From the NCBI GenBank assembly GCA_009746045.1, contig RPFO01001310.1, positions 62,001 to 126,000 of the forward strand: a stretch of DNA of 64,000 nt, given 5' to 3'. The stretch comes from Mesostigma viride (taxonomy: Eukaryota; Streptophyta; Mesostigmatophyceae; Mesostigmatales; Mesostigmataceae). This document shows positions 1 to 11,946 of the stretch, piece after piece; within the stretch, counting starts at the first letter, position 1; every line of letters starts with the position of its first letter. Made by a program: the position numbers and the translations under genes. The notes below the pieces were generated by a model. That model was not told the DNA's origin. It ran no database searches and worked only from the letters and a program-made list of their open reading frames with translations.

Positions 1-344
1 TCCACCCCTTGCTCGCTCGTGCGTCAACGCGCTGGCTTGCTATCTCACTTGATGCGTGTTGGTCTCGCGTTTTACTTGTAGTTTACTTCTATACTGATCT
101 CATTTGATACTTGTCATACTGGTGTCACTTATTGGTCTCACTTCAATAGTTGCAGTATACTGATCTCATTTGATACATGTTGGTGTTACTAACTTGTAAG
201 TTCTACATACTTGTAGTGCACTGGTCTCATTCGATGCATGTTTCTCTCAGTTAAGACTTGTACTATACTTGTACTACACTTGTACTGTACTTGTTCTATA
301 CTTGTACTATACTTGAACTATATACATTCGATACATCTTCGCAG
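1..344 (+). other. Probable PUM3 intron with degenerate ACTTGTACT-like repeats
   Basis: The stretch is rich in short imperfect repeats of the kind ACTTGTACT and TGGTCTCA and ends in a pyrimidine-poor but canonical CAG just before the acidic exon. I see no coding signal in it. Confidence 0.4.
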
Positions 345-3300
345 GTGAGGAGACGCTGGAGGCCGACCAGGGGTCCAGCGATGAGGAGGAAGGAGGGGAG
401 GGAGCGGCCGATGGGAAACCTGCCAAGAAGGGTGGGAAGGTTGAGCAGGAGGATGACGAGATGATGGAGGGGGGTGACGAGGACGAAGAGGAAGACGAGG
501 AAGAGGACGGAGAAGAGGAAGAGGATGAAGAAGAGGGAGAAGACGAGGAGGGGGAGGAGGAGGGAGACGAGGAGGGGGAGGAGGAGGGAGATGAGGAAGA
601 AGAGGAGTACGAGGAGGAGGAGGAAGAGGGAGGGAAGGAGCAGGGGAAGGGAAAAGGGAAGGCGCAGGGTGGGCGGCCGAAGTCAGGAGGCAAAGGGAAG
701 GGTGGGGATGGCGAGGATGAGGAGGACGATGATGACGATGAGGATGAGCCTGGGGCCAAGAAGAAGCTCGAGCCCCTGGGCGTGAGCAAGAAGGACCCTG
801 AGACGCGGCGCAGGGACCTGCTGTCGGGCGGCCTTGCGGAGGTGTGCATCCTTACTTTAAAAAGTCCTCATTAAGGGTGTGCATACCCTTTCGTAGTTTG
901 CCCCCATACCCCCATGCATCTTAATTAGGATAAGGATGTGCTAATTAAGGGTGTGCATACCCTTTCTTATGAGCACGCATACCCTTTATTATGAGGTGTG
1001 CATTCCCTTGCGTAGTTTGCCCCCATACCCCCATGCATCCTGTTTGGTTGCAGGTCACTTCTGCGTGCTTTTTTGTTTTTGTGCCTGTTTTGGGGGGCTT
1101 CTTTTGTGCTTTTTTTGTGCACGTCGCGAGTGGATATTGGATCATTTGGCTAAGTAGTTTCTTGCGTTCCCCCATGTGTGACAAACATGCGGTTGATATC
1201 ATTCGTGACAAGTATGGAGCATAGCTTCCTCGGCCTTCTCGTACCTATCTCCCTGGTGCCTCAGTGCATAGTTCTGCCCACAGGTGAGGGGGCGTGCGTA
1301 TAGGCGTGGCATGAAGTGTGAGGAATTGTCAAACCTTCGTGTGAAGCTGGTAGCTTTGCGACGCAGCCGCCGCGTTGGATGCCAGACTCACAGGAGCTTG
1401 CTTGGGGGTCAGGTCAATGTCAGCACTAGCTTAGGGCGCACCTGCGGTTCATTGCACAGCCAAGCACGCAAGCATGTCACATGGCCACGGCCTCCGGGGG
1501 GCATGGTCCACGGTAGGTGGGTTTGTGGTTTGAGTATGAATTAAGGTGTTCCAGTTCCAGAGATGAATGTCTATTTCAATCTATTTTTTTCATACTACTG
1601 GATAAATATAGATAGGGACAAGGACAGGGAGCGAGCGTTACACTCACTGACTCCCTATTCCTATCAATCCCCGCTCTTGTTCGGTATCCTCCTACGTTGT
1701 ACTGCTGTCATTTTTTGTGTCCCCTTCCCACTACGGACACGTCCCCTCGCGCAGAAGCTGGCCTGTTCTTTACAATTCTTTACCATGCTTGGCCTGTTCT
1801 TTACGATTCTTTAAATGCGGCGGGCTTTCTTACATTTGCCATTCTTTTACCATCTTTACACAGCCCCTGAATGCTTTTTGCGAATGCACCACCCTGTTGT
1901 TCTTTCTGATCGGCACGATGGTCTCTCTCTCCCACGTCTACGCCCCCTCGCGCAGAAACTGGCCAAGGTGTGCGCGAGCGATGCAGCAGAGCTCTCGCGT
2001 ACGGGGCCGGGGGCGGACATCTTGTATGAGGTATGGCCGTGGGCGTTGCGCGATGCCATGTGCTGCTCTGCCATTTTGTTGATGCCGTGGCACTGTCGCG
2101 TACAGGATGTGACGTGTGCCGTGACATGGTCAACTAAAAGGCGATGGTCTTCGAGGTCATCTTGTTATGGTGATAGAAAGTAGCATAGATAGGAAGGAGC
2201 ATGTTGGGTGATATCCTGTCATGGTGATAGAAAGTAGCATAGATAGGAAGTAGAATGTTGGGTGATATCCTGTCATGGTGATAGAAAGTAGCATAGATAG
2301 GAAGGAGCATGTTGGGTGATATCCTGTCATGGTGTAGTGGCATGTGGGGTGATGTCTTGGCATGGTACGTCGCCCCTTGCCGTACCAGGTATGCCGCTGT
2401 GCGTCGTATTATCTCGCAATGTTGGCTTGTACGTTTGGCCTTTTTTAAGAGCGTTGCCTTGCAAAACCGTAGAAGACATGGACAACCGTGACCCCCTCCC
2501 GCTCCAGTACAAGTGAGGGGTTAAGGTGGGTGCCTCGTGAGGTCGTAGGTCGTGGTACTGGCTCATAGCATATAGTCACATGCTGTATGAGGTGGGCGAA
2601 GCACGTGTGTTACAGGATAAGGTTACCCAAACCATAGCCAACTTTTTCTGGCTAGAGAGTATTTTTGAGCCAGCAGAGGGCGAATTTTATGTTCGCATCA
2701 TATTTGGGTGTTGTAGTGTAGTTCACATGTGCGTGTTATACGCATGCATTTCGCGTGCGTACAGTTTGCCTGACATCCACTTGAGATTGAGCTATCCCTA
2801 CCGTCTATGCCACGCATGGCTATGTGCTGTGTAAAACACCCCCAAGGGCACTCGCTCCCCATTCTAGCACCCTTAAATAATTCTAACACCCTTAAATACC
2901 AGTATCTGATCCCCAGCCCTCAGGCGTATGCCGTCAAACTCTTGGATGTATTCTTTGTATCTCTTTCTTTCAATTTTTCCTCACCGATGCCCCTGACGTA
3001 CGCCCCTCACGTACGGCCCTCACGTACGCCCCTTGTAACGCGTCGCACCCGCCAGCTGGCGACCGGCGGGGAGAAAGGCATCCTGGGCCGGCTGATCCCT
3101 GCCCAGGTGGACGCGGTGGCCGACGCGCTCTGCTCACTCGCCCGCGCGCCCGTCGTTGACAACTTTGAGGGCGACCACGTGCGCGGCAACTACTTTGGCA
3201 CGCGGCTGCTGCGGCGCCTCTGCCTCGCGCCACACCCAGGGACCCTGGGCGTCGAGGGCTGGGCCCCCGCTCCGTTCTGCGCGCGCTTCTGGAAGGCCGT

Positions 3301-4964
3301 CGTCAAGGGCAAGTGCGCCGACTGGGCCAAGGGGCACAGGTACACGGTCCAGGGGGGGTTGGGGGTGGGGCCAATGGGCACAGGGACGCGGTCAGTGGGG
3401 CCGGGGTGGGGGGGCCAATGGGCACAGGTACGCGGTGGGGGGGGGGACAAGGGCAGAGAAGAAGGGTGGGAGGGAAAGGGGTACATGTACGCGGTTTGGC
3501 GGATGGGTGGCCAGGGGCAACAAGGAGTGGGAAAGAAAGTTACGAGTAGGGGATTGCTTCGCAAAGCGGAAATTGGGGAGCAGGGGGGCCCTGGGGCCCA
3601 GGCCTCGAACGAGGGAACCCTGCCCCTTTTACTCACCCTCGCAAAGCCTAAAAACGTGGGGGTGCAGTGGGGGAGCAAGTTCGGGAAAGGAAGGAAATGG
3701 GAGGGGGGGGGGGGTTCTCAAGGGTCACAAAGGCGTGTCTAGACCCATTTGGGTGCCCTTGTGTGGTACGCACTCAGGTATGAAAGAGCACTGTTGGTTG
3801 ATGGAGGCCGGGTCTGGACAGGGTGGGGCGAAACAAGGTATGGGAGGAAGTTTTGTTAGGAGTGATGCAGGGAAGGGCGCAGAAGGGAGGGGGAGGGTAA
3901 CGTGGCGTAGGCGAACCCCAAACGGTAAAATCAACTGCTGCTGCTGACTGGTACGCAGAAAAAAACGCGGACACTCAGCGTAGCTCGAGCTCGTTTCGAG
4001 TTAGGATCTCTGGCTTGATTCCGCGGCTTTAGAGGTCTCCTGACTCCTGATCCAAAGGCGTCGCAAATCATGACCCAACGGCGGGAAAAAAATCTTTTTG
4101 CTGGAGAGCAGTGGCAGTAATGCGGAAATTGTGCTATCCAAACAATGTGGGAGCGGTGAGTAACAGTACTACACACGAGGGGAGGGTAAATGCGGGGGGG
4201 GGGGGAGATGGGGGGATATCAATAGGAAGAGTGGATGGAACAGGGTTCGAATGGGTTTGGTATGCTTGGATCTGTCAGTTGGTGTGAGTATTTTTTTCCA
4301 TGCGATGGCACTTTCTCGTTGCTCCTTCCCCTGCCACGGTCAGTCCGATGCGGTTGTGCACTCTCAGTCTGTTGCGTTTGTGCTTGCTTGGCCTGCACCC
4401 TCAGTTTGTTGTGTTTCGGCTTCTTCATCGTGCTCCTCCTTTGGCTTGTTGATGTATACCCGCTGCGGTGCCCCCCCTGCCTTGGTGCCCCCCCCTTCCC
4501 CTCCATCGGTGTCCCTTTTGCCTCTGGTTGTGTGCGCCAGCATGAAGATTGTGTCCGCACTCGCCGAGTGCTGCGACGCCGCCACCAAGAAGGAGGTGGC
4601 GGCAGAGCTCCATTCGCTGGTCAAGGCGGGCAAGGTAGATGCTGCGGCACTGGAAGCCATCAAGCAGAGTGCCACGCACGGTCCCCCATCAAAGGACGGC
4701 ACGGAGGGCGGCGCCCAAGGTCCCAAAAAGGATGGCAAAGGTGGTGCCGCCGTGGTTGGCGCATCCAAGGGTGTCAAGGAGGGTGTGGATCATGGACAAG
4801 GAAAAGACAGCAAGGAGGGTGCTGTGGCCCAGGGCCGGGGCCCGCAACGGGGTGGCAAGGAGGGTGGCAAGGGCGCTCCCGCGCAAAGAGCAGGGAAGAG
4901 CAGCAAAGCGCACGACCCGCCACCGGTTGAGGCGAAGAAGCTGGGCAAGAAGGCAAAGAGCTGA
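345..4964 (+). CDS. PUM3: PUM3/Puf6-type pumilio-domain protein, 3' half (CPL domain)
   Basis: I rebuilt four exons: 345-841, 1956-2030, 3056-3339 and 4541-4964 (TGA stop). All introns are GT-AG and the frame is kept at every junction, giving about 425 residues. The first exon opens with a strongly acidic Glu/Asp tract and Lys/Gly linker, then SKKDPETRRRDLLSGGLAE, which resembles the start of the C-terminal CPL domain of human PUM3 (KIAA0020). Later exons match the rest of that domain: GNYFGTRLLRRLCLA, FWKAVVKGKCADWAKGH, then SMKIVSALAECCDAATKKEV, ending in a Lys-rich tail. Family members are nucleolar RNA-binding proteins of large-subunit rRNA processing. The Pumilio repeats should lie left of the window, so this is a partial gene. 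The CPL assignment rests on remembered family sequence and conserved positions, not a search. Introns hold copies of the exon edges (see findings). Confidence 0.82.
878..1032 (+). repeat. Short imperfect repeat, GTGTGCATACCCTTT type, in PUM3 intron
   Basis: Words of the form GGGTGTGCATACCCTTT and CCCCCATACCCCCATGCATC recur several times right after the exon 1 donor. One copy (991-1007) repeats the exon-end/donor word GAGGTGTGCAT found at 839-849. Confidence 0.6.
2167..2335 (+). repeat. 54-bp tandem repeat, three copies, in PUM3 intron
   Basis: The unit starting ATGGTGATAGAAAGTAGCAT occurs at 2167, 2221 and 2275 with very few differences. It lies in the intron between the second and third exons. 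Confidence 0.85.
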
Positions 4965-5764
4965 GGCTGGAATGCACCTGGGCCAATGTGGCCACTGCGC
5001 CAGATTCGGAGCAAGCTGTTCGAGCAGAATTCTCGAGACTAGGCATAATGTGTCGGACATCAAGGATGGACTGGTTAGTTAACTTACTTCACGTAGACTG
5101 CGTCACATGAGCATAATCCTCAATGGAATTGGTGGAATGGAATGGGTGCCTATTTAACCTCTTATTATGGGGTTGCGGACCCCCCGACCCGAATCGCTAT
5201 CTTTGCCGACTAGGGAGTTGGTGCGCACACACATCTTGCACATGTTTCTGCCAGCTGAACGGTTGTCTCTTTTTTCACTGAATTCAGTTAGTCCGGCTGT
5301 CCTTATATGATTTAACAGCAGCTGGACTTGCTTCAAGGCTTGCTTGCTCAATTTTTTGTAGTAGTATAATAAACTGACAATGCTCACATGGTGTTGCCGC
5401 CCGGCCCTTGAAACGGGCACATGGCTGCGTGTCTGTCAATCAGACTGCCCTCTTCCAGCATGCCCAAAGGATCGAAGAACCATGCGATGCAACCAGGTCA
5501 ACGGATGATAATGGGAGTTCCAAAAACGTTCAACTTATACGTCCTTGAACATCAACCGCAGCGGTATAGCAACAGCTTCGTCTATGAAACGAACAAGCCA
5601 GGATAACTCGCGGCCCTGATCCATCAATTAATTATTTAATGAATTAATTAACTAAAGAGTATTTAAACATTTTCCGAAGGTAGCAAAATCCTTTCAAATA
5701 GTATTTAGTTACTTCGAGTTTCAAATGTATTTAAATATTTCCACCACAAAGCGGGGAGCTTCTA
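4965..5764 (+). other. Intergenic, AT-rich toward the right; no gene seen
   Basis: After the PUM3 stop there are only short open frames of up to 88 codons without a recognisable domain. The right end (5620-5760) is AT-rich with ATTTAAAT and TTAATTAA words and was the landing site of a LINE copy. Confidence 0.5.
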
Positions 5765-5775
5765 AATATATCGAT

Positions 5776-6012
5776 ATTGGCGTCAGCGCTTGTCGGTGGC
5801 GCTGACTCGGGCCATGGCGGACATCATGCTCCGCCGTACGCGGGCTGATTTTGCGGTGCAGCAGGGCTATTAGGTTCCTCCCGTTAGGCGTTTCCATTGG
5901 TCTTATCGTACTTCGTAGTATAGAGCTTTGACATGGCTCTGTATATAGGTTTATAGCTGGGCGTTTGCTTTGGTTTGAGTGATTTCACTCTGCTGTAAGT
6001 AATTATATTTTT
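5776..6012 (+). mobile_element. 5'-truncated LINE copy (endonuclease-tail family) with target-site duplication
   Basis: This 237-bp insert nearly repeats 6785-7015: the same last about 30 codons, the same stop (TATTAG) and the same 3' untranslated tail ending TTATATTTTTAA. It is flanked by an 11-bp direct repeat, AATATATCGAT, at 5765-5775 and 6013-6023, which is the expected target-site duplication of a 5'-truncated non-LTR insertion. Confidence 0.85.
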
Positions 6013-6039
6013 AATATATCGATAAACACCAGAAAACCT

Positions 6040-7015
6040 ACGCGGGTATTCTGCACACGGCTGATTGGATTGCTCTTTTCGCGGACCTCAACGCCCAGGG
6101 ACGTGCGTGGCTGTTCTCGCTTTCCTTGCGGAGTGTGGGCTCGGCGTACCTTCGTGCTCTTCCCATGGCCCCCCATTCGCCTTGGCTCCCAGCCACTACT
6201 CGGTGGCGCTCCGGCACCAGCTATTTGCCCCGCAGCCTCTTGTTCCGGCCGGGCGGCCTTGTGGTAGCTGTGGGCAGCCGCTGGATCCCACGGGGACTCA
6301 CTACCTTGCCTGCATGGGGGGCCAACAGAATCAGAATTGGTATTTGTATTTGCACACTGTCCTCCTGACGGTGGTGCTCGCCATGATTCGGTCGGTTTTC
6401 CCCCACGCGAACATCCGGTCCGAGGATGCGGATGGCGCTGCCTTCTATTCCCCCAACCACCGGCCTGACATCGTGGTGCTGGACTTTGAGGGGGGTGGCC
6501 GGCATCTGCTTATTGACGTTTCGGTGGCGCGGCCCTTGGCTCTTAGCCACGTGGCTGGGGCCTCCCTCACGGCAGGTTACACGGCGGACCGGGCGGAGCG
6601 GGCCAAGCTCCTGGCCTACGGCGACGTCGGGCACCATCGTGTGGTGCCCTTTGTCCTGGAGGAGTTTGGGGCCATGGGGCCCCTGACCTCCGCCTTCTTC
6701 AAGGAGTGTTGCCGGCTCCGGGAGGATCGGCTGGACCTGGAGGGCCAGCGGGCCCCATGGTCGGCGCGGACCTGGACGTCATATTGGCGTCAGCGCTTGT
6801 CGGTGGCGCTGACTCGGGCCATGGCTGACATCATGCTCCGCCGTACGCGGGCTGATTTTGCGGTGCAGCAGGGCTATTAGGTTCCTCCCGTTAGGCGTTT
6901 CCATTGGTCTTATCGTAGTATAGAGCTTTGACATGGCTCTGTATATAGGTTTATAGCTGGGCGTTTGCTTTGGTTTGAGTGATTTCACTCTGCTGTAAGT
7001 AATTATATTTTTAAA
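6040..7015 (+). mobile_element. Longer 5'-truncated LINE copy of the same family
   Basis: The copy carries the C-terminal end of a LINE polyprotein (open frame 6065-6880) and the same 3' tail as the small copy to its left. The 5' boundary is not sharp; coding similarity starts near 6050. No clear target duplication was found around this copy. Confidence 0.75.
6065..6880 (+). pseudogene. LINE polyprotein C-terminus with zinc knuckle and PD-(D/E)XK-like nuclease
   Basis: The frame contains a Cys/His cluster, CGSCGQPLDPTGTHYLAC, followed by RPDIVVLDFEGGGRHLLIDV. This is the arrangement known from the restriction-like endonuclease end of R2/NeSL-like and related LINE polyproteins, where the RPD and the D/E-x-D/V strands form the nuclease core. 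It ends in LSVALTRAMADIMLRRTRAD and a TAG stop. Before about 6170 the natural reading seems to lie in another frame (AQGRAWLFSLSLRS), so a frameshift is likely. The reverse transcriptase is missing, so the copy is dead. The family assignment is by motif order only. Confidence 0.7.
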
Positions 7016-7204
7016 ATATATTTAAATACTTGGGCGCAAGCATGCTTGACGAGCCACGAGCCACGAGCCACGAGGTAGCCATGGCTGACGGCGGCGCTCA
7101 TAACTTTCACGTTTGAGCACCGAATTTAGTCGTGAATATCACAATCGCTTCGTCTTTCTAAGACGCACATGCTGATATAATTTTCCGACGCTATTACGCA
7201 ATAT
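7016..7204 (+). other. Probable LINE 5' untranslated region
   Basis: Words such as GCTCATAACTTT and GATATAATTTTC recur in the same order before ORF1 of the large LINE at 52530-52630. I therefore read this as the 5' leader of the same LINE clade. Confidence 0.45.
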
Positions 7205-8462
7205 ATGGCGAACAAACGCGCCTCGACGCAACGCAGCCTGGCGCCGGGCTGCGCTCGGCAATGAAAATACGTCTGCAGCTCCGGCTGCAGCTTCGCCCTC
7301 GAGCCCGGCAGGCAGCGGTGACACTAGTCGCGCACTGGTGGTCGCCCAGCACCCTCCCGGGCTTCCTGCCTTGCCCTCAGCCTCGCCTGAGCCCAAACGC
7401 AGCCGCCCAACCGAACCGAGCTGGTCTGAGCGCGACTTTGACGTCGACGGGTTATTTTCCACCTTCGACGACGCCAGACCCAGCTATTTCGACATGCCAC
7501 CCATCCGGATACTGGAGCTCGTGTTTTATGGGTCATACGCCTCCATTTTCGACCTGTTCCAACGCCTTCAAAGCCTTAGTCGCCTCCGCATTGGACCTGA
7601 CGGCAGGTTTACTCACCGACCTGAGAACCTGGCCCACTGGTCTCGCCCCCGTCTTCAGCTCGCCGCCCTCTTTTCCATCCTTCAGCGCTCTGTCGCGCCG
7701 GGACCTCTGGACCCCCTCCCCCTTGACCGAATCCACCTCCCTCCTCCACCTCCAAGAAGCCATCTCACAGCACGTGACGCCCCTAGTAACTGCAGATGTG
7801 GCAGCTGTGCCAGGGTCGCACGCTGGCTGCCGAGCTCCCCACCATCCCCACCACCACCGCCACCCTCCTCGCCTCCACCCCCCCCCCCTCCGCCTCCACC
7901 GACTCCATCACCGCCCAGCTCCTCGACATCGACCAGCGTCACACAACAATGCCATCGCTATCGAGGTCCTGCAGAACACCGCAGGCCTCACCGCCCAGGC
8001 GGTGAAGGACATTGCCGCCAAGCCAGCCCCTGCTGGCCTGGCCGGCGATGCTCCTCCCATCACGACCTCAGTGGGCGGATATGCTTAAGCAGCACACCAC
8101 CTCCACCACCTCCGCCGTCGCAGCCCAGCTCGATCCAGCGGCAGACGCTCGACCTCCGCGAGGAGGCCGAGCTCGCCAAGCGCAGCCTCAACGCCATACT
8201 CAAGAACTTCGACATGGTGGAAGGTGAGAATTCCGAGAAGCTTGCACGTGCGTTTGAGAGCAAAATCCTTGATCGCATGGGCCTTCTAGGTGAGATTAAG
8301 CTGACCACCCACCGCCTCCCCCGCGCGCGGGGTAAGGCAGGGGCGCCTCCGCTTCTTCTCATCTTCAAGAGCCCATCGGACAAGATTTCGTTTCTCAGAC
8401 GCCGCAAGCGGCTCGAGAACACTCCCTTCACCGTGGACGACGACTCAGTGACCCTGCAATGA
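7205..8462 (+). pseudogene. Decayed LINE ORF1 protein
   Basis: The coding signal switches frame more than once. A plausible start is the ATG at 7205. The reading includes a Pro/Ser-rich middle and DIDQRHNNAIAIEVLQNTAG. The conserved end follows (8150-8462, frame ending TGA): LDLREEAELAKRSLNAILKN, then ILDRMGLLGEIKLTTHRLPR and FTVDDDSVTLQ. The end resembles the nucleic-acid-binding C-terminus of the ORF1 at 52701-54047 in layout. No ORF2 follows: at 8463 the sequence passes straight into a Copia-like polyprotein. The frameshifts and missing ORF2 make it non-functional. Confidence 0.6.
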
Positions 8463-11400
8463 AGACGTCCTTGACAGCTGGTGCAGCTGTAAGAATGTCT
8501 GACCCCATGCATCCTCGTGCTGGGCACGAGGGTGGACCTCTCAGTTTGAGAGAAACCAATGTACAACCACAGAGGGGTGTGAAGGCCTCTGGTGGTATGC
8601 ATGTGGTCCCTGCTGGCGGTCCAGGTGTTGGGCATGAGCAGGGTGACTCAGGCTCTGAGTCAGAACAGGATGGAAGTCAGCATGGTGATGCTGGACAACC
8701 TGACAGCACAGTCCTGACTGTGCCAGGGACTGCTTCCTCTGTGTACCAGGAGTTGGGTGCCCGAATCCACAACATGTTTGGGCATGCCACTTCTCTGTCA
8801 AACAACTTTGCCTTCCGTATGGGCAGGGCACCCCTTCTCAAGGCGTGTCAGCAAGCTGCCTCACGGTGTAAGTGCCAGTTGTCCTCCAACAAGCCCAGGA
8901 AATCACATGCCAAAGCTCTACCTCAGAGCATTGGTGATCTGCAGTGTGATATCCAACACATCAGGGGCATGCAACTGTTGGTGTGCGTGGACAGGTACAC
9001 AAAATACAAGGTGCTGGAGCATTTACCTTCTATGAAGAACAGGTACTTGCTGGCTGCCCTGCAGAATGTAAGAGCCAAGTTTCCTACCACAAGGATCCAG
9101 GTGGACATGCAGTTTCAGCATCTCAAGGGTGATCCTACCCTTCCTGAGTTGCTGGTTACACCTAGGGAGGCTCATGGGCAGCAGGGTGCTATCGAGAGGG
9201 CAATCCAGGAGGTCAAGAAATTGATCATCTCTGAAGACTGGGTACCCTTGTCTGCACCTGCACTTGTCAGGAGTGCATGGCTGAGGAACGTGGAGCAGCA
9301 GCTGAACAGCAGGGTTAACTTCTACTATGATGGAGTTGCTGTCAGCCCAATGGGTCTATATCATGGCCTGTGCCCACCACATGTGCTGGAGGGCTGGAAA
9401 CATGCTGCACATGTCACCTTTGCCAAGCTGAGGGAGAAGGACCGGGGTTGGAAGATGCTGGAGCCACAAGTGGGTCAGAAGGTCCTAGCTTGGAAGGAAC
9501 CTAGCCTTTATGGCAAACGTGGTAGCTGGAGTCCTGGGGTGGTTACCCAGGTTGATGAAGCTAGCCACGCATGCTTGGTCAGCATGGAGGACGAACCAAA
9601 GCATGTACACCGGCTGAGTTGGTCATATGTCAAGCCTAACCTGATGAATGAGGGCAGTCAGGCACAAGGCTCACAGGATCTGCAGGATTTTCAGGTCCCA
9701 AGTGACATCACTGACGCAACGACCACATCTGTTGCAGGGGAATCTGTCAGCCCTGGCCAGGTTGCAGAGGTACCTGTTGAACAGGCTGCAAGGTCAACAG
9801 CTGGGGAGTCAACTGTCAAGCCCAAGGCACTAACCAAGCCCAGGGGGACAAGTTTGGCTGGATTGATTGGGGCTCTACAAAGAGCCAAGAAGCAGCCCAA
9901 GGTAGCCAAGCTCAGGTGGCATGGCAATCTGGGGCTGGACACTGCCTTAGAGGTAGACACTAATTCTCAGGTTTCCATCATTGGGACCAGGGCTGCAGCA
10001 GGGTACAGCATGACTGAACCCAGCTATCAGTTTGTGTCTGACTTCAGTGGCGGGGTACACGTGAAGGTACTGGGTGAGGTATCTATTCCTATCCTTGGAC
10101 AGGACACTGCATTTTGTGTCTTGGAGGGCTATCAGGGACCTGCTCTTCTGGGGCAGAATTTCCTATGCCAGGATGGAGTAGTGATCACGTCCTCTCTCCT
10201 GACTAAGGAAGGGGCTGGTCAGGTCCCACTGATTAATTTCAGGACCACTCACCTATCACGTGCAGTAACCAGGACGGTTAAGCGTGTGCAAGTGTGCCAG
10301 GGGCAGGAGCCCTTGGTTGATGACCTCATATTGCCAGCTGCTAGTCATCCAAGCAGTTTGGGCATTGGTCCTCACTCACTTGCTGGACACAGCCCTATCA
10401 ACTACCAAGGCCTGGTGAAGCTCATGTCCTCTCCCATTATGTGTCCCCAGCCGGTCACACTGGGTCTGATTAAATCTGGGGAGGACTGGATCTCCAAGAA
10501 ATGCGTGGAACCTGTCAATGACCTGCCTCCTGCACGACGTCTACTCAAGCTCAAGTTTGTCATCAAGATGAAGGAGGTGGACGGGGTCAAGGTACCACAT
10601 GTCAGGCCAGTGCTGAATGAGTTCAAGGGTACTGGTGAGTGCACTGCTGAGGAGTTGTATACCCCTGGCATGCTGCATGACACTTGGAGGCTGCTGCTGT
10701 GTGTATTTCTAGGCCTTCTCAACAAGGGCTTGGACTATGGCTCAGTGGTGGTAGACTTCAAGAGGGCATTTCTGGAGGGGATGCAGATGTGGCACAGGAA
10801 AAGTGGGAGGGCAAGACGCCTTTCTATGTCAGGGTGCCTGCTGTATGGAAAAGGGACATTCACACTGAGTTCCTTAAAATCCTCAAGGGCCTGGAGGGCC
10901 TGAGGTCAAGTCCAATAATCTGGAGGGAGACTCTCAACCGTTTCCTGAAGGAGCATTGCAACTTGAAGGTCTCTCCTGTAGACCCCTGTCTGTTTCTGGG
11001 GCAATGGGAAGGCCTACCAGTGTATGCTTCGCTGCACGGGGATGACCTACATCTGATAGCTCCCACGTCGTGGCTTAAGGAGCTGATCTCCATCATTAAG
11101 TCCAAGTTTCCTCTGGGTAGGGAGCAATGGCAGGTGGAGAATGAGCCTCTGCTGTTTGTGGGCATGGAGGCCACACTGGTGAAGAAGGGGGGAGAGTGGC
11201 GTATGCTGCTGGTGGGGGGCAATGATTATCAAGAGACCCTCATTAGCAAGCTTCCTCCAACCATCACACAGGCACTGTGTCCTATGGTCAGAGGCATGGT
11301 TGCTTGGGTGGCAGGCATTTCCAGGCCAGACCTTATGGTCATAGCCAGGTTGCCTGATGACATGCTGGTGGAGCTAGGGTCTGCCAAGGTGGCTGATCAG

Positions 11401-11946
11401 GTCAGGGCTTCATCTGGCATTCTGTTGTCTGCAGTGGATTTATCACAACCCATTTGCATGGAGCTGTATGTGGATAGCTCAATGGACAGCAGGCAGGTCT
11501 CCAAAGTCAGGGGCAGGGCTGCAGGGCTCTTTGTGCTCAGACAGGAAGGCCTGGGGAGTTTGGTGAGCTGGTTTAGTCGCCTGCACAAACGGGTGGCTGT
11601 CAGCAGTGATGTGGCAGAATGCAGGGCTATTTGTGAAGGCATTCACACAAGCCTTTATCTGAAGGAGTTGCTTCATCAGATGACTTCTAACACTCCTTGG
11701 CCACTTCAGGTCACCACTCTTCTAAAAACAGACTCCATGGGGATGGTGCAGTTTGTGCACAGGCAGATGGCCAGAAGTAGGGACTTGGATTATCTCCTTC
11801 TTAAGGAGTTGTCATCCTTGGCCAATATTGAGCATATCCCTGGGGTTGACAATCCTGCTGATGCTTTGACCAAGCTAGTGCAGAAGGCAGCAGTGCAATA
11901 CAAGGTTCTTCAGTCTCTGATGGACCCATCTCAGCAAGCTGTCTAA
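8459..11946 (+). pseudogene. pol: Copia-like Pol of element 1: integrase, protease-like, RT, RNase H
   Basis: Frame one (8459-about 10783) reads, in order: integrase zinc-like segment (FGHATSLSNN, then C-rich), a DDE core with VCVDRYTKYKV, VDMQF and QQGAIERAIQEV, and an integrase C-terminus. A retropepsin-like unit follows (LEVDTNSQVSII ... GPALLGQNFL near 9950-10170), then the RT start (DFKRAFLEG at 10750). A single frameshift near 10785 moves the rest to the frame ending at 11946: RT fingers/palm with LHGDDLHLI, and RNase H with YVDSSMDS, SSDVAECRA, KTDSMG and DNPADALTK. The catalytic acids of integrase, RT and RNase H are visible. Gag is absent. The domain order differs from canonical Ty1/copia. 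The shared start ATGA overlaps the stop of the upstream LINE ORF1. Confidence 0.8.

Noticed and set aside
307..849. Ser-rich 180-codon frame on the minus strand
   Set aside because: Shadow of the acidic PUM3 exon on the plus strand.
3156..3947. 263-codon plus-strand frame
   Set aside because: It overlaps the PUM3 exon in another frame and runs through a G-rich intron.
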